DNA of 36,641 nucleotides, from the IMG/VR virus record IMGVR_UViG_3300010883_000148, positions 1-36,641 of that record, one strand, 5' to 3'. How positions within the stretch are numbered: position 1 is the stretch's first letter; every line of letters begins with the position of its first letter. Position numbers and translations under genes: made by a program. The notes beneath the pieces were generated by a model. It had not been told where the DNA came from. It was given only the letters and a program-made list of their open reading frames with translations, and ran no database searches. This document shows positions 13,987-21,279 of this stretch, piece after piece. Source of the stretch: a virus.

Positions 13987-14175
13987 TTAGTTAACCCAGC
14001 GGTCCACCATTTCCTTGCACTCCCACTTCGTTTCGAGCAAGTCAACGGCCTTCCACCCACCTTCGTCATTCTTGCAAATTGTCCAGCCGATCCTGTTGTC
14101 GTCCATGTCGTATGCGATCTGGATCAGATAGCCGCGATACTCGTATTCGCCGGTTGCAATTTTTGTCGCGTTCAT
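13987..14175 (-). CDS. Hypothetical accessory protein (62 aa)
   Basis: Starts at 14175 after GGAATCGAAACG, 12 bases after the upstream gene's stop. It reads MNATKIATGEYEYRGYLIQI, then a DDNRIGWTICKNDEGGWKAV segment and a C-terminal CKEMVDRWVN helix: strand, strand, strand, helix. This 'GeY.YRGy.I' pattern resembles small phage proteins of the DUF-type early set, with no assigned role. Cotranscribed with the basic gene upstream from the leftward promoter at 14422-14463. Confidence 0.65.
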   Translation of the reverse strand: MNATKIATGEYEYRGYLIQIAYDMDDNRIGWTICKNDEGGWKAVDLLETKWECKEMVDRWVN

Positions 14176-14187
14176 CGTTTCGATTCC

Positions 14188-14385
14188 TCATTCGCCGTAC
14201 AGGTTGCGTTGCATGTTTTCGAGTCGTCGCGTCTCGCTCTTGGTCAGGCCGACGTCGTCTTGCTTTGTTCTCAGCTTGCCGATTGCAATCCGACTTCGGG
14301 TGAAGGTCGCGATTCTTGCGTTGCTCTTTTGCTCGCTCGTTCGGTTGTCTCGTTTGCCGTTTGCTTTTTTTGATTTGCGTGTCAT
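14188..14385 (-). CDS. Small highly basic protein (65 aa)
   Basis: First gene of the leftward operon, starting at 14385 after AAGGAAACGAAACG. The N-terminal 40 residues are extremely basic (MTRKSKKANGKRDNRTSEQK...), and the C-terminal part (GLTKSETRRLENMQRNLYGE) is an amphipathic helix. Nucleic-acid binding is likely on composition. Its leader and promoter are shared with the neighbouring unit. No family recognised. Confidence 0.65.
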   Translation of the reverse strand: MTRKSKKANGKRDNRTSEQKSNARIATFTRSRIAIGKLRTKQDDVGLTKSETRRLENMQRNLYGE

Positions 14386-14421
14386 CGTTTCGTTTCCTTG
14401 TTTGTGTTTCCTGATAAGAGT

Positions 14422-14463
14422 AATCTAGCACAGATTGTGTGCGTATGTCAAACACAAACTGTG
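14422..14463 (-). promoter_or_regulatory. Dual-operator promoter, leftward copy 1
   Basis: On the minus strand TTGACA (14451-14446) and TAGATT (14427-14422), spaced 18 bases. Dyads at 14453-14463 (CACAGTTTGTG on the minus strand) and 14429-14439 (CACAATCTGTG) flank the -35 box, centres 24 bp apart. The downstream leader matches that of the 13.87 kb copy over more than 30 bases, so the two promoters are a recent duplication. Confidence 0.85.
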
Positions 14464-14518
14464 CAAATTCCAAAGTATTTTGATAATCCGTTTCGCTCTA
14501 CCCTGTTAGACTCTATCG

Positions 14519-14533
14519 GCACAATTTGTGTGC
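14519..14533 (+). promoter_or_regulatory. Solitary operator-like dyad between divergent units
   Basis: GCACAATTTGTGTGC carries the same CAC-N5-GTG core (CACAATTTGTG, 14520-14530) as the promoter operators. It lies between the leftward promoter at 14422-14463 and the rightward gene at 14585. No good -35/-10 pair surrounds it (TTAGAC at 14506 lacks a matching -10), so it may be an auxiliary site or the remains of a rightward promoter. The rest of 14464-14584 shows nothing else I can identify. Confidence 0.5.
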
Positions 14534-14584
14534 ATGTTTAACCCATCGCTTGATTTTCTTGCGATTATCAAATAGAAACCGGGG

Positions 14585-15028
14585 ATGAGCAAGCACGGCG
14601 GGCGACGAACGGGGGCGGGCCGAAAACCGAAGGTGGACGGTGTCGCTGAGTTTCTCGTCGAAGATCACAGCGACGAACGGGGCCGACTGCGGGTGCTCGA
14701 CAATCTGCCGTTCGCAGTCAAGCGGGCATTCGTTCTCGACAGAATCCCCGCGACACAGCGAGCCGGTCACGCGCATCGCACCTGCCATCAGTTGATCTTC
14801 TGCGCGTCGGGTTCGTTTCAAGCCGAGACGGAGCAGCGACGACCGTACTCGTCGTTCGTGCGGAAGACACTGAAGCAAGGCGACGCGATGGTGATCCCGG
14901 CGATGCACTGGTTGACGCTCGACAAGTTCAGCAAACCGGCGATCTGTCTCGTGCTTGCGAGCGAACCGTTCAACGAAGCGGAGATGATCCGCGACTGGGA
15001 TGAGTTTCTGAAACTGACAGGAGAATAG
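14585..15028 (+). CDS. WxcM/FdtA-like sugar 3,4-ketoisomerase cupin with GGRRTGAGRK N-terminus
   Basis: 147 residues. Residues 35-140 match the WxcM-like/FdtA/QdtA cupin: RVLDNLPFAVKRAFVLDRIP, then RAGHAHRTCHQLIFCASGSF (catalytic-type HAH at 62-64) and a MVIPAMHWLTLDKFS strand. These enzymes isomerise nucleotide-linked 4-keto-6-deoxyhexose to the 3-keto form before transamination. The first 16 residues, MSKHGGRRTGAGRKPK, are of the 'GGRRxGAGRK' type seen at the start of phage small terminases and other DNA-associated proteins and are not part of the usual enzyme. First gene of the glycan cluster; GGGG directly precedes the ATG. No 3-aminotransferase of the FdtB type is obvious nearby, so substrate and product remain open. 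Confidence 0.8.
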   Translation: MSKHGGRRTGAGRKPKVDGVAEFLVEDHSDERGRLRVLDNLPFAVKRAFVLDRIPATQRAGHAHRTCHQLIFCASGSFQAETEQRRPYSSFVRKTLKQGDAMVIPAMHWLTLDKFSKPAICLVLASEPFNEAEMIRDWDEFLKLTGE

Positions 15029-15029
15029 A

Positions 15030-15329
15030 ATGCCCCGCACCGCACGAGTGAAGTTCACCGCCAAGGAAGTTCTCGCCGCGCTCGGCTTACCGGCCAGCAC
15101 GAAGATGGTATCGGCTCAGGCTCAATACCAAGGGTCGCTGATTCTGACGGTCGAGCACGCTGAACTGATTGACCACGACGGCATGCGCCCGCCTGTCGTT
15201 GACCCGCACTTCGGTCACGCGGAAGATGCGTTCCGATGGGATCAGAAGCCGCCCGTGTTGATGGGCGAGGACGGCGCGGCACATCGGAAAGAATTGCAAG
15301 CTCGACGAGATAAGAATGAAGGGAAGTGA
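15030..15329 (+). CDS. Hypothetical protein of the glycan cluster (99 aa)
   Basis: Starts one base after the cupin stop and is clearly coupled to it. The protein begins MPRTARVKFTAKEVLAALGL, giving a basic start and a helix, then SAQAQYQGSLILTVEHAELI (two strands), a His/Asp-containing VVDPHFGHAEDAFRWDQKPP and a charged C-terminal helix. No motif recognised. Its coupling to an enzyme of sugar-nucleotide chemistry is the only functional hint. Confidence 0.55.
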   Translation: MPRTARVKFTAKEVLAALGLPASTKMVSAQAQYQGSLILTVEHAELIDHDGMRPPVVDPHFGHAEDAFRWDQKPPVLMGEDGAAHRKELQARRDKNEGK

Positions 15330-15335
15330 TAGTTT

Positions 15336-15445
15336 GGTTCTGTGGCGTAACTGGCAAACGCCCCCAGCATGCGGGAGTCTTAGCGGTTTGCATGACAGGT
15401 GACTGATAGCCGTGGAGAATGCAGGTTCGAGTCCTGCCAGAACCA
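15336..15445 (+). tRNA. tRNA-like gene, 110 nt, Leu-type D arm, abnormal anticodon region
   Basis: Acceptor strands GGTTCTG (15336-15342) and CAGAACC (15438-15444) pair perfectly, with discriminator A. D stem GCGT/ACGC (15345-15348, 15358-15361) has a loop with GG, in a context like bacterial tRNA-Leu (TGGCGTAACTGGCAAACGC). The T arm GCAGG-TTCGAGT-CCTGC is perfect. CCA is not encoded. The 59 bases between D and T arms contain no normal 5-bp/7-nt anticodon arm. Instead CATGCGGG (15368-15375) pairs with TTTGCATG (15387-15394, three G-U pairs) around an 11-base loop with CTTAG, which would give UAG (Leu) if T80-A82-G83 region were the anticodon loop. Isotype is uncertain; it may contain an insertion or be a tRNA mimic. 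Confidence 0.65.
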
Positions 15446-15473
15446 CTTGGCGTGATAAGAAAGAGGGGAAGAC

Positions 15474-16271
15474 ATGAAGCTGTCAATTGTCACCGGCACC
15501 CGCAACAGACCCAAGAGCTGGGCAAGGTTCCTTGCGTCGGCGAAGGCAGCGGCGACGGTCGAGACGGAGATCGTTGTCGTTGATGCGAGTACCGGCCCGC
15601 AGTGGAGCCAGTCGGGGTACGTGACAGAACGCGGGGTGCCGCCGTACCACTTTGACATTCGATTGATCCGAGAGGGGGAGACGCGTCTCGGCCCGATTCG
15701 CGGATACAATCTCGGCTACCGTGAGGCACGAGGCGAGTACGTTGTCTGGCTAAACGATGACTGCGAGCTGATACCCGGCTGGGACGCGACGGCCATCGAG
15801 TTCATGGAAGCCAACCCAGCCTGCGGCATGGGCGTCATCTATTTCAAAGACCATTTCGGCGAGTTGGGTGCAGGCGACGCGGACGGCGACCCGCTTGCGT
15901 TCGGTGCGAGCTACGTTAATCAGGTAATTTTCGGCATCGTATACGCCAACTTCGGCATCATGCGACGAGAGGTGGGCGAGTCGGTGGGCTGGCACAGCGA
16001 AGACATCGGGTTTATGTACGGCGGCGATACCGATTTTGCATTCAAGATGATCATGGCAGGGCATCAGGTTCTGGCGATCCCCGAATGCCGGGTGATCCAC
16101 TGGCGGCAGCGAGACGACGAACGAGCTGAGACAATCGAGCAGTATGGCTACCGTGCCGACCGTGCGAAGTTCGACGCCAAGTGGGTCAACCAGATCGGTC
16201 AGTTGAAAGCAATGCAGAAGCCGTGGGCACATCTTGTCGGCAAGCGGAGCATCGGGGAACCGAAGGAATGA
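15474..16271 (+). CDS. Glycosyltransferase family 2 (GT-A fold)
   Basis: 265 residues from ATG 15474, preceded by GAGGGGAA. It begins with the GT2 pattern MKLSIVTGTRNRPKSWARFL, then EIVVVDAST, GPIRGYNLGYREARGEYVVW and the metal/nucleotide motif LNDD at 93-96 followed by C.LIPGWD. YGGDTDFAFKMIMAGHQVLA near residue 190 corresponds to the acceptor-side acidic motif, and IPECRVIH.R.. to the terminal strand. These enzymes transfer a sugar from a nucleotide donor with inversion. It lies between the tRNA-like gene and a methyltransferase whose start overlaps its stop. Acceptor unknown. Confidence 0.9.
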   Translation: MKLSIVTGTRNRPKSWARFLASAKAAATVETEIVVVDASTGPQWSQSGYVTERGVPPYHFDIRLIREGETRLGPIRGYNLGYREARGEYVVWLNDDCELIPGWDATAIEFMEANPACGMGVIYFKDHFGELGAGDADGDPLAFGASYVNQVIFGIVYANFGIMRREVGESVGWHSEDIGFMYGGDTDFAFKMIMAGHQVLAIPECRVIHWRQRDDERAETIEQYGYRADRAKFDAKWVNQIGQLKAMQKPWAHLVGKRSIGEPKE

Positions 16272-17542
16272 GCGACAAATCCAAGCGATTGCACGTGGGC
16301 AGCGGCACGGTCTACCTGACCGACTACACCAACGTCGAACTACCGTCGCCGGTGTCCGGCGCGGCGCTGGCGACGGACAACCCGCCCGGCGTCAATAAGT
16401 GGGGAACGACGGGCGACAACTATTACGGCAAGCTCGGCAACGTCACAATCGAGATGCTCCAGAACGGCCCGCCGATGGATCACCGCGACCTCATCTGCGA
16501 CATCTACGGCGAGTTCGGCAACCTACCCGCTGACGACGGCACCATCGAGGAAGTTTTGTCGCGGCAAGTCTGGGAGCATATGTCGCTGACCGAGTGCGAT
16601 GCGGCGATGGTTGAGTGCCGCCGCGTGCTTGCCGACGGCGGCATCCTACGCATCGACGTGCCGGATCACGAGGAGTCGCTGCGGCTGTTTGGCGAGGACA
16701 CAAAATGCCGACCGTTCTTTCACCGGCACATCTTCGGCTCGCGGCGCAACGATGCGGCTCATCATATTATGGGCTGGACTAGGGCTGGACTGGCCGCGTT
16801 CGTCAAGCGGCACGGGTTTGAGTTCGTCGCGGAAGAACCGAACATCCACGTTTATCCCGCGTTCTGTATCCGGTTCAGCAAAGGCCCGCACGATGTGCCG
16901 CTGGACGGCGAGATGGTCCCGCCTCGACAGTGGTTCGCCGCGTGGGAGTATTGCGGCGAGACGCCCGGCGAGCCGCTGATTGTGCCTGACGATCACAAGG
17001 TGCTGGAAGTGGGATGCGGAACTCGCCCGTGGCCTCGTGCTGATTACTATCTGGACAACGACGAGAGCGCGCGAGATAGCCTGTCGATGGACGCGCACGG
17101 CCGGTTCACTAAGGGGGACGCCGCCGACCTGCCATATGAAGACGGCGAGTTCGACTACGTATTCGCGTCGCACATCATGGAGCACGTCGAAGACCCGCGA
17201 CAGGTTGCGGCGGAACTCTCGCGCGTCGCGTCGGCTGGCTGCGTCGTCTGTCCGTCGAACATGAAAGACGCTCTGTTCGGATTCCACGAGGACGACCACA
17301 AGTGGTGGGCGTTGCCGACCAGTGAGGCCAACACGCTGCGGCTGATTAAGATTGACCCGGCTTGGATCGCCGCGATATTCGATGAAGACATGAGCAAGGC
17401 GATGCATCAGATGTTACGATTAGAGCATCGCCGGTTCGGCAAGGAAGGCCGCAAGCTGAAGAAGTGGTTCAACCGCAGCGAGCCGTTGCTCGATGTCGTT
17501 GTCAATTGGGAAGGCGAGTTGAAAGTGGAGTTGCTGACATGA
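16268..17542 (+). CDS. Tandem (two-domain) SAM-dependent methyltransferase
   Basis: 424 residues from ATG 16268 (ATGA overlap). Both halves look like class I methyltransferases. The first (residues 1-230) has LHVGSGTVYL as motif I, then EEVLSRQVWEHMSLTECDAA and LADGGILRIDVPDHE. The second (about 240-424) has KVLEVGCGTRPWPRADYYLD, GDAADLPYEDGEFDYVFASH, IMEHVEDPRQ and a C-terminal basic helix. Such pairs occur in polysaccharide clusters and could modify two hydroxyls, or one domain could be structural. Motif I of the first half is weaker (VGSG for EVGCG), so it may be inactive. Flanked by glycosyltransferases. Confidence 0.8.
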   Translation: MSDKSKRLHVGSGTVYLTDYTNVELPSPVSGAALATDNPPGVNKWGTTGDNYYGKLGNVTIEMLQNGPPMDHRDLICDIYGEFGNLPADDGTIEEVLSRQVWEHMSLTECDAAMVECRRVLADGGILRIDVPDHEESLRLFGEDTKCRPFFHRHIFGSRRNDAAHHIMGWTRAGLAAFVKRHGFEFVAEEPNIHVYPAFCIRFSKGPHDVPLDGEMVPPRQWFAAWEYCGETPGEPLIVPDDHKVLEVGCGTRPWPRADYYLDNDESARDSLSMDAHGRFTKGDAADLPYEDGEFDYVFASHIMEHVEDPRQVAAELSRVASAGCVVCPSNMKDALFGFHEDDHKWWALPTSEANTLRLIKIDPAWIAAIFDEDMSKAMHQMLRLEHRRFGKEGRKLKKWFNRSEPLLDVVVNWEGELKVELLT

Positions 17543-17832
17543 AAAAGAGGTCTGTGAAAAAACCGACTGACGGACTCAAGGGGGCAGGCCAGAAACTGAC
17601 CGCCCTATCAAAACAGATCGAGTCTGTGCTCCGCGCAGAAGTGACAATCTTTGTCGCTGACGAGGAACGAAACATGCTGAATACTCTTGCGGCTGTTGTT
17701 CGGACATACAATTCAATGCAACCGGGCGACGACATCGAGACTGAGGATTTCCACAGGAGCATCCGAGTGATCCAACGGATCATCTCACACAGGATCGCTC
17801 AGCGAGTTGATGAAGAATTATTTGAAGGCTGA
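17539..17832 (+). CDS. Hypothetical helical protein (97 aa)
   Basis: Begins at ATG 17539 in an ATGA overlap with the methyltransferase gene. The protein has a basic start (MKKRSVKKPTDGLKGAGQKL) and then looks entirely helical (SKQIESVLRAEVTIFVADEE, NMLNTLAAVVRTYNSMQPGD, RSIRVIQRIISHRIAQRVDE). No domain recognised. Such small helical proteins in glycan clusters may be adaptors, but nothing supports a specific role. Eight bases separate it from the next gene. Confidence 0.55.
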   Translation: MKKRSVKKPTDGLKGAGQKLTALSKQIESVLRAEVTIFVADEERNMLNTLAAVVRTYNSMQPGDDIETEDFHRSIRVIQRIISHRIAQRVDEELFEG

Positions 17833-17839
17833 TGCGTCA

Positions 17840-18787
17840 ATGAAGCCCATCCGCTACTACGTCGTGCCGCGTGAAGACGTGGAGCACGTCACGCAAGGCA
17901 CGCCGTTGCCCGGTGACTTTCTCGCCAATTGGGAAGCGGATCGGCCGGGCGTGTTGAACAAATCGACGCAGGACATCTTCGCCGCGAACTCGCGCAGCGA
18001 GCGGCAGGTGTGGAAAGACTTCTCGCTGTTCCGGCGGGTGCGAGATCCCAAGCGGGCCGACGTCGTCGTCTGCCAGAACTGGCTGGAACTGTTCCATGCA
18101 AACCGGCTCGACCAAGCGGTGCGGCTGCTGTTGCGGCACGTCGTGCTGACGTATCCCGACAAGATCAGCATCTTCAGCTGGAACCACGACGCCGACAGTC
18201 GCTCGCTGACGCTGTTCGGTGACCTGCCCGACAACTCCATCATTCTTGATTACAACACGTCGAAGCCGTGGCCGCAGTCGCTTGTGCTGCCGTTCTGGAA
18301 CGTGGCGACAGGTCAGATGGACCGCGTCGGCGACCGACCGTGGTTCGCGGGATTCAACGGGTACGTCGGCTCGGTCGCGTTGCGGCAGCAGTTGCGGTTC
18401 GCAATCTACCGGCAACACGGCTACCACTGCTCGGACAAGCGGCTGGGCGAGGCAGATTATCTGAAGCAACTGAGCGGGTTCAAGTATGCGTTGTGTCCGC
18501 GTGGCGGCGGGCTGTCGAGCTATCGGTTTTATGAGGCGATCCAGTGCGGAGCGGTTCCCGTGCTGTTCGCCGACGACGCGGTGCTGCCGTTCCCTGATTT
18601 GGATTACAGCAAGTTTTCGATTCGGTTGCCCGAAGCGGCGACGTATGAATTCTGGAAGATCGACGACGTGCTGCGCGAGGCTGACTGGGAATCGCTGCAC
18701 CGCGAGGTGTTGGCCGTGCAGCAACAGTTCAGTCTGCTTGGCGTGCAAAAGGCGATACATGCACGGGTGACGGAGATGATGGCATGA
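17840..18787 (+). CDS. Exostosin-like (GT47-type) glycosyltransferase
   Basis: 315 residues from ATG 17840; an upstream in-frame Met at 17807 lies inside the preceding gene. The C-terminal half carries the exostosin signature: SGFKYALCPRGGG (212-224), then YRFYEAIQCGAVPVLFAD (228-245) and LPFPDLDYSKFSIRLPE. The N-terminal half has SWNHDADSRS and ILDYNTSKPWPQSLVLPFWN. Exostosin-type enzymes have a GT-B fold and add sugars such as GlcA, Xyl or Gal to polysaccharides. The start fits the tight operon, and the stop overlaps the next ATG by 4 bases. Good family match; donor sugar cannot be read from the sequence. Confidence 0.85.
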   Translation: MKPIRYYVVPREDVEHVTQGTPLPGDFLANWEADRPGVLNKSTQDIFAANSRSERQVWKDFSLFRRVRDPKRADVVVCQNWLELFHANRLDQAVRLLLRHVVLTYPDKISIFSWNHDADSRSLTLFGDLPDNSIILDYNTSKPWPQSLVLPFWNVATGQMDRVGDRPWFAGFNGYVGSVALRQQLRFAIYRQHGYHCSDKRLGEADYLKQLSGFKYALCPRGGGLSSYRFYEAIQCGAVPVLFADDAVLPFPDLDYSKFSIRLPEAATYEFWKIDDVLREADWESLHREVLAVQQQFSLLGVQKAIHARVTEMMA

Positions 18788-19767
18788 GAATCCTCTGGCT
18801 CGACGAGTGCTACCCCGACGCATGGGCCAAGCTGGGCCGGTCGGCACGGTACTGTCACGGCACGGCAGATTTCTGGGACGTGGTCATCGAGAAAGAAACG
18901 CCGCACCTGTCGCGGACTGCATATCACAACGAAGGCCCGACCGACACGTCGGACGGGCAGTACGACGTGATCTGCTCACAGAACGTCGGGCGATGGAACG
19001 CAGCAGCACTGGACGACAACGCGGCGAAGATCGCGTTCGTGTCGTATCGGGCCAGCGACGCCGACATGATCGGCTTCGACTGCGTCTTCACGTCGTTCCC
19101 GTGGCTGGTCGGTCACCTGAGAAAGCTCGGCCAGCGATGCGAGTACATGCCGCTGGCGTTCGGCGAGCCTATCGTCTGCCGGACACTGAACCCCGACGGC
19201 GACGACCGACCGCGACCGGAAGGTCAGATGGCTGCGAGCAACCACGAACGCGACCTGCCGCTGACGTTCGTCGGCGGGCTGGGTCACTCGCACATCTGGG
19301 AGCGTGGCGAGAAGTGCTTGACCGCTGTGGCCGAAGCGTTCGACGAGTTCAAGTGGTGGGGCTACGCGGGTCCGCATTTGAGCGACGCGCTGCGGGCATC
19401 GCATCAAGGCGAGGCGTGGGGTTACGACTATTTCAACATACTGTTGCGGTCAGAGATTACGATCAACCGGCACGGCGAGATCGCCCGCGGCTTCGCAAAC
19501 AACATGCGGCTATTCGAGGCGACAGGTTGCGGCGCGTGTATGATCACCGAGCACTCGCCGAACATCGGCGATTTCTTCAAGCCGAGCGTCGAGTGCCTGA
19601 CGTACCAGTCGCCCGACGATCTGGTGTATGCTATCCGGTCGATACAAGGCGTCGATGGCGCGTCGCGGATAATCGCCGCGCGCGGGCACCGTCGGTGCCT
19701 TGCCGATCACTGTTACGAGAACCGCTTGCCGCAATTCATCGACGTGTTGGAGTCACTGGATGATTAA
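18784..19767 (+). CDS. CgeB-like GT-B glycosyltransferase
   Basis: 327 residues. N-terminal half: MRILWLDECYPDAWAKLGR, DVICSQNVGRW, then FDCVFTSFPWLVGHLRKLGQ and RCEYMPLAFGEP. C-terminal half: LTFVGGLGHSH, INRHGEIARGFANNMRLFEA, TGCGACMITEHSPNIGDFF and CLTYQSPDDLVYAI. This combination matches the CgeB/'glycosyl transferases group 1' proteins, where the E of 'RLFEA.GCG.....' contacts the donor nucleotide. Cytoplasmic; it probably extends the same oligosaccharide as its neighbours. The stop overlaps the following small gene. Confidence 0.8.
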   Translation: MRILWLDECYPDAWAKLGRSARYCHGTADFWDVVIEKETPHLSRTAYHNEGPTDTSDGQYDVICSQNVGRWNAAALDDNAAKIAFVSYRASDADMIGFDCVFTSFPWLVGHLRKLGQRCEYMPLAFGEPIVCRTLNPDGDDRPRPEGQMAASNHERDLPLTFVGGLGHSHIWERGEKCLTAVAEAFDEFKWWGYAGPHLSDALRASHQGEAWGYDYFNILLRSEITINRHGEIARGFANNMRLFEATGCGACMITEHSPNIGDFFKPSVECLTYQSPDDLVYAIRSIQGVDGASRIIAARGHRRCLADHCYENRLPQFIDVLESLDD

Positions 19768-19969
19768 ACGAAACGAGCGACGTCGGGCCAGCGACATGAA
19801 GCGGTGGAACCTGCGCCAGCGGTCTGCGTATATGCAGCGAGCGGGAATATCGCCGAATACATTGGCACCGACGGTGAAGCAACTGCGACACACCGATGAC
19901 GCGGGCACAGAATACGTCGATCCACAATGGGACAATACGAGATGGGCTGGAGTAAAAGTCGGCGTCTGA
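19760..19969 (+). CDS. Small basic protein directly upstream of the radical SAM gene
   Basis: 69 residues from ATG 19760, overlapping the glycosyltransferase stop by 8 bases and sharing a TGATG overlap with the radical SAM start. It begins MIKRNERRRASDMKRWNLRQ, continues with RSAYMQRAGISPNTLAPTVK and ends RWAGVKVGV. The N-terminal half is strongly basic and helical. Its tight coupling to a radical SAM/SPASM protein raises the possibility of a substrate or partner peptide. It lacks the Cys-rich or repeated core of familiar RiPP precursors, so this is only a suggestion. Confidence 0.55.
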   Translation: MIKRNERRRASDMKRWNLRQRSAYMQRAGISPNTLAPTVKQLRHTDDAGTEYVDPQWDNTRWAGVKVGV

Positions 19970-20694
19970 TGCGATTCCCGCAGTGGATCACCATCGACTG
20001 CCACAACTACTGCGACGCGAGTTGCGGCTATTGTGTGTACGCCGAGCTGGCGGCTGACAATGAGTACCCGCAGTCGTTCATGGACTTCGGCCTGTTCGAG
20101 CGGCTCGTCGCCGAGATGGTTGAGCACGCCGACGAGATTGATTCGACGCGGTTCGGGAACATCGCAGAGCACTTTATGACGCCGAAGCACTGGTTTTACA
20201 CCGAGCACTTCCTCGCCAGCGGATTGACGATGTATATCACCAGCAACATGACGCACATCGACGCGGCGACGATGGACCGGCTCGACGAGCTGGGATGGGA
20301 CCACGGCGAACTGGTGGCTCACGTCCAGCCGGGCATGGGTGTCGATTACGAGAACCAACTCCTGAATCTGAAAGAGGCACAGCGGCGGTGGGGCGACAGG
20401 GTGCAGCACTGCGTGATCGACCCGCCGCGAGGCTGGGCGGATTATGATGCGTCGATCCCGTTTCGCAAGGCGACACGCTGCGACGCGGGGCGACCTGACC
20501 ACACGATGATCATCGGATTCGACGGCCGAGTGCAGTTGTGCTGCCAAGACGTTCGGCAGTCAGTCATCGTCGGCGACTTGAACAACGAGACGATCAGCGA
20601 GGTATGGAACTGCGAGAAGGTCGCCGACGCGCGGCGAGCGTTGTCGAACGGTGAGATGAAACTCTGCAACAATTGCGAGTGGGGTGCGACGTGA
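19969..20694 (+). CDS. Radical SAM protein with SPASM-like C-terminus
   Basis: From ATG 19969 the product has 241 residues. FPQWITIDCHNYC leads into the cluster motif CDASCGYC (Cys15, 19, 22; C-x3-C-x2-C), which binds a 4Fe-4S cluster and SAM. The C-terminal part has IIGFDGRVQLCCQDVRQS, VGDLNNETISEVWNCE and LCNNCEW, the layout of a SPASM/twitch auxiliary cluster domain. Alternative starts at 19927 and 19942 exist but overlap the upstream gene and lack a Shine-Dalgarno. In glycan clusters such enzymes may perform sugar dehydration or epimerisation, or peptide modification. The substrate cannot be deduced. Confidence 0.88.
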   Translation: MRFPQWITIDCHNYCDASCGYCVYAELAADNEYPQSFMDFGLFERLVAEMVEHADEIDSTRFGNIAEHFMTPKHWFYTEHFLASGLTMYITSNMTHIDAATMDRLDELGWDHGELVAHVQPGMGVDYENQLLNLKEAQRRWGDRVQHCVIDPPRGWADYDASIPFRKATRCDAGRPDHTMIIGFDGRVQLCCQDVRQSVIVGDLNNETISEVWNCEKVADARRALSNGEMKLCNNCEWGAT

Positions 20695-20736
20695 CGATCA
20701 CCGACGCGAGTCCTGATCTGATCAAGGAAGTGTGCG

Positions 20737-21279
20737 ATGGAGTCAACTGAGACGTGGAGCGAGAAGCGGAAGCAGATCGCCGAACACATCGAGCGGCACG
20801 GCGTTGACCGGCACCGCGAGTGGGGCATCGTCCGACAACTGGTCAACACAGACTACAAGCCGCACAAAGCGTTCCTGCGATTTTATGAAGAACACATCGG
20901 GCCGATCTCGGCGGTTGACTCCATCGTCGAAGCGGGGCCGGGCATCGGTACGCTGGCGTCGGTAATTTACGCGAGCGGATTCAAAGGAAAGTACACGTCG
21001 TTCGACTTCCCCGAAATGCAAACGATTCAGCAGTACGCATTGGGCGGATACGACGTGGAGTATGTCAACACGGTCGATGAGCTGCCGAAGGCTGCCGGGC
21101 TGTTCATCGCGTCGTTCTCCGTCGAGGAGATGCCCGCCGAGTTGCGGTTCAACCTGATGGATCGGGCCAGCGGGTACGGCAGCCATCTGCTACAATTTAA
21201 CGGACCGATTCGCATTTTCTTTTCTCTCGTTGATCGGCACAAAGGCTGGTTGAACAGCGGCAACAAGTGGGCGAGATAA
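20737..21279 (+). CDS. SAM-dependent methyltransferase-like protein (180 aa)
   Basis: Starts at ATG 20737 after AAGGAAG (20724-20730). N-terminal helices (SEKRKQIAEHIERHGVDRHR, HKAFLRFYEEHIG) precede SIVEAGPGIGTLASVIYASG, which is motif I (E-x-G-x-G-x-G), then YTSFDFPEMQ. The overall shape fits a small Rossmann methyltransferase of the 'putative sugar O-methyltransferase' type. It is short and ends soon after the fourth strand, so it may be truncated relative to family members of about 230-300 residues. The stop overlaps the next ATG by one base. Confidence 0.7.
   Translation: MESTETWSEKRKQIAEHIERHGVDRHREWGIVRQLVNTDYKPHKAFLRFYEEHIGPISAVDSIVEAGPGIGTLASVIYASGFKGKYTSFDFPEMQTIQQYALGGYDVEYVNTVDELPKAAGLFIASFSVEEMPAELRFNLMDRASGYGSHLLQFNGPIRIFFSLVDRHKGWLNSGNKWAR

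Noticed and set aside
13357-14373. A 338-codon rightward ORF opposite the small leftward genes
   Set aside because: The leftward genes have promoters, ribosome-binding contexts and ATGA overlaps; the rightward frame has none and its translation is Cys/Arg/Phe-rich nonsense.
15055-15486. Leftward ORFs over the tRNA-like gene, with a 'GLEPAF' type peptide
   Set aside because: This peptide pattern is the typical translation of the antisense strand of a tRNA gene, not a protein.
20691-20750. A 19-codon ORF starting at GTG in a GTGA overlap after the radical SAM gene
   Set aside because: Very short, overlaps the methyltransferase start and has no recognisable content; it could be a remnant of a lost gene but cannot be supported.
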